Shown: piece by piece, positions 61,129 through 64,000 of the stretch
Layout: each line of letters opens with the position of its first letter
Position numbering within the stretch: position 1 is the stretch's first letter
Assembly: GCA_964291475.2 (NCBI GenBank)
Contig: OZ220086.1
Coordinates: forward strand, 5,306 to 69,305
Source of the DNA: DAOUKH01 sp964291475
Lineage (GTDB): Bacteria; Chloroflexota; Dehalococcoidia; SHYB01
DNA length: 64,000 bases
Direction of reading: 5' to 3'
Program-made: the position numbers and the translations under genes
Notes under the pieces: generated by a model
What the model was told of the DNA's origin: nothing
What the model saw: only the letters and a program-made list of their open reading frames with translations
Databases searched by the model: none

Positions 61129-62211
61129 CTAAGCGGCGCGAGGAGCGCGGGCGGCTTCGAGCCGGCGCTCCGCCATCCGCTCGGCTGCGACGGTGGTGGT
61201 GACGCCCTCGGCCTTGGCCTCGGCGATCACCTCGGCGACGCGCTCGCCGATCTGGGCGACGGCGCGCTTCGCCGCCACGGGGTCGTACCCGTACAGCTCG
61301 AACGAAAGGTCCACGATGCCCCCGGCGCTGATCAGAAAGTCCGGCGCGTAGAGGATGCCGGCGGAGCGGAGGCGTTCGTCGTCTTCCGGCGTCAGCAGTT
61401 GGTTGTTGGCGCTGCCCGCGACGATCCCGCAGCGCAGCCGTGGAATCGTGTCCGCATTCAGCACGCCGCCCAAGGCGCAGGGTGAGAAGATGTCGCACTC
61501 GACGTCGTAGATGTCGTCGATGCCGACGACGGAGGCGCCCATCTCGCGGGCCGCTTCCTGGGCGCCGGCGTAGGGATCGGCGGTGACCACGCGCGCGCCG
61601 GCCTCGATGACGTAGTGGGCCACGTATGAGGCGACCTTGCCGAAGCCCTGGAGCGCCACCGTACGCCCCTCCAAGCTCGGCGAGCCGTAGACCTCGGCGG
61701 CGCAGGCCCGCATCCCTTCGTAGACGGCGAGGCCCGTCGGGGGCGCGGAGTCGCCGCTCCCGCCCGCGTGCGGCGGACGGCCCACCATGTGCCGCGTACC
61801 CCGCATCACGACTTCAAGATCGGCCGGGGTCGTCCCCACGTCCTCGGCGGTGATGTAGCGTCCCCCGAGGGCGTCGACGGCCCGGGCATAGGCGAGGAGC
61901 AGGGCCTCGGTCTTGTCCCGGTGGGGGTCGCCGATGATCAGACCCTTCCCGCCGCCGAGGTCGAGACCCGCCGCGGCCGACTTGTAGGTCATCGCCTTGG
62001 AGAGCCGGAGCACGTCGGCGAGCGCCTCTTCCTCCGACTCGTAGGGCCACATGCGCGTCCCACCGAGGGACGGTCCCAACGTGGTGTCGTGGATGGCGAT
62101 GATGCAGCGGAGCCCGGAGCTGGGGTCCGAGAAGAAGGAGACCTGCTCGTGCCCCTCGGCCCGCATGGCGCTCAGCGTGTTCACGACCGCCCCCCTCGCT
62201 TTGCCCTGCAT
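61129..62211 (-). CDS. Leucine-dehydrogenase-like Glu/Leu/Phe/Val dehydrogenase
   Basis: A 360-residue oxidative deaminase. The GGTRMWPYESEEEALADVLR block, the catalytic Lys in LDLGGGKGLIIGDP, the NAD-binding VALQGFGKVASYVAHYVIEA, and the end GYDPVAAKRAVAQIGERV fit leucine/valine dehydrogenases. It converts branched-chain amino acids to oxo acids. ATG 62211 is chosen; a TACAAT at 62228-62223 is a possible -10 box. It lies 60 bases upstream of pabB on the same strand. Confidence 0.87.
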   Translation of the reverse strand: MQGKARGAVVNTLSAMRAEGHEQVSFFSDPSSGLRCIIAIHDTTLGPSLGGTRMWPYESEEEALADVLRLSKAMTYKSAAAGLDLGGGKGLIIGDPHRDKTEALLLAYARAVDALGGRYITAEDVGTTPADLEVVMRGTRHMVGRPPHAGGSGDSAPPTGLAVYEGMRACAAEVYGSPSLEGRTVALQGFGKVASYVAHYVIEAGARVVTADPYAGAQEAAREMGASVVGIDDIYDVECDIFSPCALGGVLNADTIPRLRCGIVAGSANNQLLTPEDDERLRSAGILYAPDFLISAGGIVDLSFELYGYDPVAAKRAVAQIGERVAEVIAEAKAEGVTTTVAAERMAERRLEAARAPRAA

Positions 62212-62280
62212 CCTGCACCCCCATTGTACTCCGATGCGTGACGAAATTCGACACACGGATGGAGACGGGGAGGTCGGCGT

Positions 62281-63513
62281 CTATGCGGGAACGGGGCGGA
62301 GCTCTTCCGCCGGTGTGGCGGCGAGGCTGACCGGTGTGTCGAGCTCGAAGGGGCTGCGCAGGCCGAGGGCGTCGCCGAACTCGCGGATCGCGGGCATGAC
62401 TTCCTGCCCCATGAGCCGGATGCACGTCATCGAGTCCTCGTGCGACACGTGCCCGTCGTTGCCCCACAGCGCCAGGATCGACGGGCTGGCCTTGGCGACC
62501 AACACCTTCAGGCGCTCGATGACCTGGTCGGGCGTGCCGGTGATGATGAGGCCGGCATCGACCTGGGCCTCGTAGTCGGCCTGCGGACGGGACCCCGCGC
62601 CGGAGCGCATCTTCGCCAGGGCGCGGCGCGCCCACGGCCCAAGATAGCCCGACGGCGCAGACCAGATGGGATGGACGAGGCCGGTGAACTCGCCCTGCAT
62701 CCACATGAACTCCCGGCCGTTGCGCTCCGCCTTCTCCTCCGTCTCGGCGACGTGGCAGCGGATCAGGTAGCCGCGCTGCTCCGGTCCGGCCCGGTAGCCG
62801 GCGCGCTCGGCGGCCTGGTCGTAGATGTCCCACACCTTCAGCGTGTCGTCGAGGCTCAGGTTGAGCGCGATGTAGGGGTAGCGGCGCCCCGCGGCCCACT
62901 CAATCGTCTCCTTGCTTGAGATGCCGGGTACCCAAATGCGCGGGTGCGGCTTCTGCAGGGGCGCGGCCCAAGGATTCACGCAGCGGTAGTGAAAGTGGTC
63001 CCGCTCCCAGCGGAACGGCCCCGGCTTGGTCCACGTCTCGATGATGAGGTCGTGCGACTCGTTGAACCGTTCGCGGTTGTAGGCGGGGTTGCTGTTCGCC
63101 GCGATGTTCTCCACGCCGCCGCCGCGCACGAAACCGGAGACCAGCCGCCCTTTCGACATAAGGTCGATCATCGCCAGCTCTTCGGCGAGCCGGACCGGAT
63201 CATCGGAGAGCGGGAGCGGGTTGCCCAGCATCACGAGCTTGACGCGCTCGGTGAGGGCGGCGAGCGCCGCGCCGATGATGTTCGCCTTGGTGGACATGGA
63301 GAACGGCGCGTTGTGGTGCTCGTTGAGCATGATCCCGTCCACGCCCATCTCCTCCGCGTAGACGTACTCTTCCAGACGCTCGTTGTAGAGGCGGCTCGCC
63401 GCATCGGCGTCGTAATGCTCGTTGGGAAAGAGCAGCGACGTGTAGCCGAGCCTGCGCCCCTCGTCCTCCGGGTAGGCGTTCATCGGCTGCTCTGTGAAGT
63501 ACATCAAGTGCAT
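62281..63513 (-). CDS. LLM-class flavin-dependent oxidoreductase
   Basis: A 410-residue luciferase-like enzyme. MNAYPEDEGRRLGYTSLLFP, MGVDGIMLNEHHNAPFSM, VKLVMLGNPLPLSDDP, GRLVSGFVRGGGVENIAA and HPRIWVPGISSKETIEWAAG are landmarks of the alkanal/alkanesulfonate monooxygenase-like type (FMNH2-using), with the GLIITGTPDQVIERLKVLV tail. This group is greatly expanded in SAR202, where ring opening of recalcitrant compounds has been proposed. The substrate is unknown. A TTGACC/TACAAT promoter stands about 105 bases upstream. Confidence 0.85.
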   Translation of the reverse strand: MHLMYFTEQPMNAYPEDEGRRLGYTSLLFPNEHYDADAASRLYNERLEEYVYAEEMGVDGIMLNEHHNAPFSMSTKANIIGAALAALTERVKLVMLGNPLPLSDDPVRLAEELAMIDLMSKGRLVSGFVRGGGVENIAANSNPAYNRERFNESHDLIIETWTKPGPFRWERDHFHYRCVNPWAAPLQKPHPRIWVPGISSKETIEWAAGRRYPYIALNLSLDDTLKVWDIYDQAAERAGYRAGPEQRGYLIRCHVAETEEKAERNGREFMWMQGEFTGLVHPIWSAPSGYLGPWARRALAKMRSGAGSRPQADYEAQVDAGLIITGTPDQVIERLKVLVAKASPSILALWGNDGHVSHEDSMTCIRLMGQEVMPAIREFGDALGLRSPFELDTPVSLAATPAEELRPVPA

Positions 63514-63617
63514 GTCGGTCGAGTCCGGCGGCCGTGGGCGGGGCGGCCAAGAGGAGCGCGCGGGGCGTAGCGGGCGGGACGGCGAGCGGCGGCGGCGTCT
63601 GCTGCGACCGCGAAACG

Positions 63618-63647
63618 ATTGTAGGGTCTCGCCGGAGACGGGGTCAA
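63618..63647 (-). promoter_or_regulatory. Sigma-70-type promoter of the LLM gene
   Basis: On the minus strand, TTGACC (63647-63642), 18 bases, TACAAT (63623-63618). It is back to back with the TATAAT of the divergent gene. Confidence 0.6.
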
Positions 63648-63662
63648 CGGAAAACGGCCCGC

Positions 63663-63668
63663 TATAAT
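63663..63668 (+). promoter_or_regulatory. -10 box of the Gfo/Idh gene
   Basis: A perfect TATAAT with about 21 bases of leader before the AGGAGG of the next gene. The -35 region overlaps the minus-strand promoter. Confidence 0.5.
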
Positions 63669-63695
63669 ACGGCCCTTCCCTGAAGGAGGCGGATG

Positions 63696-64000
63696 ATGGC
63701 GCAGGACGAAATCGGCGTTGGCATCATTGGGACGGGGTTCGGCGTGCGCGTGCAGCTCCCGCTGTGGCAACACACGCCCGGCGCCCGCGTCACGGCGGTC
63801 TGCAGCCACAACGCGGCCCGCGCCCAACAGGTTGCGGACCGCTTCGGCCTTCCCCACGCCGTCGCGGACTACGGCGAGCTCGCCGCCCTTCCGACGTCGA
63901 CCTCGTCAGCGTCGTCACGTCGCCCGACCTGCACTATCCCGGCGCCATGGCCGCGATCGAGGCGGGGAAGCACGTGCTCTGCGAGAAGCCGTTCGCCCTC
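63696..64000 (+). pseudogene. Gfo/Idh/MocA oxidoreductase, N-terminal part with single-base frameshift (cut by window edge)
   Basis: Reads as GVGIIGTGFGVRVQLPLW (NAD-binding GxGxxG), VTAVCSHNAARAQQVADRFG, then ELAALP. The frame changes at TTCCGACG near 63890; one added G gives ELAALPDVDLVSVVTSPDLH and then AAIEAGKHVLCEKPF, the EKP motif of the family, to the window end. AGGAGG is six bases before ATG 63696, better spaced than ATG 63693. Such enzymes oxidise sugars or cyclitols; the C-terminal domain is outside the window. Confidence 0.8.

Overview
The window is GC-rich bacterial chromosome with ordinary bacterial decoding. Its content points to a Chloroflexota/Dehalococcoidia lineage, most likely SAR202-like: six CaiB/BaiF (class III) CoA-transferases, LLM-class flavin oxidoreductases, an amidohydrolase, a putative cyclase, Thr/Pro-rich lipoproteins with PTATPTP linkers, type-I copper lipoproteins, and a DUF35/thiolase pair. 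The taxonomic call is an inference from gene content, not from a marker-gene tree.

Layout. 1-3.6 kb: moeA start, a methyltransferase, a D-2-hydroxyacid dehydrogenase and the first CoA-transferase. 3.7-5.1 kb: an IS481-type insertion sequence inserted into an intergenic three-hairpin repeat. 5.1-7.5 kb: an overlapping four-gene operon of two DUF1538 membrane proteins (putative cation/proton antiporter subunits), a PII-like protein and a two-CBS protein. 7.6-11.8 kb: a frameshifted cupredoxin, a PuuD-like membrane protein, then rubrerythrin, a GlpC/CCG iron-sulfur protein and DUF3501. 11.8-13.0 kb: a membrane protein and an AhpD/CMD-type gene with an in-frame TGA in its CxxC motif, followed by a hairpin; I read it as a probable selenoprotein. 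13.3-17.1 kb: an FMN-barrel protein, an XRE regulator, a duplicated ankyrin lipoprotein (frameshifted), a cyclase and an F420-type LLM enzyme. 17.4-22.9 kb: an accessory block with a frameshifted secreted metzincin, a large Thr/Pro-rich lipoprotein and a divergent serine recombinase.

23-44.9 kb: housekeeping (zinc-ribbon coiled coil, radA, metH) mixed with catabolic genes: an SDR, an amidohydrolase, CoA-transferases, an ABC transporter with a cysteine-dioxygenase-like cupin, a MaoC-MaoC-CaiB-CaiB operon, a B12 radical-SAM enzyme and an SDR-DUF2867 fusion. 44.9-49 kb: tRNA-Lys, DUF35/thiolase, an NDP-forming acyl-CoA synthetase-like protein and lepB. 49-52 kb: an ECF sigma factor, a membrane anti-sigma candidate with a collagen-like segment, and a SIMPL lipoprotein. 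52-62 kb: ychF, a 1-Cys peroxiredoxin, a cysteine synthase, two unknowns, pabB-ribD-ribE-ribBA-ribH, and a leucine-dehydrogenase-like gene. 62-64 kb: an LLM oxidoreductase and the start of a Gfo/Idh oxidoreductase.

How it fits together. Many cassettes suggest uptake and CoA-dependent breakdown of organic acids, with flavin enzymes supplied by the rib operon and a B12-dependent methionine cycle. Redox defence (rubrerythrin, peroxiredoxin, the AhpD-like selenoprotein) and an envelope-stress module (ECF, anti-sigma, SIMPL) are also present. Five genes carry single-base frameshifts, mostly at short homopolymers, so sequencing or assembly indels are likely; the in-frame TGA is of a different kind and should not be dismissed with them.
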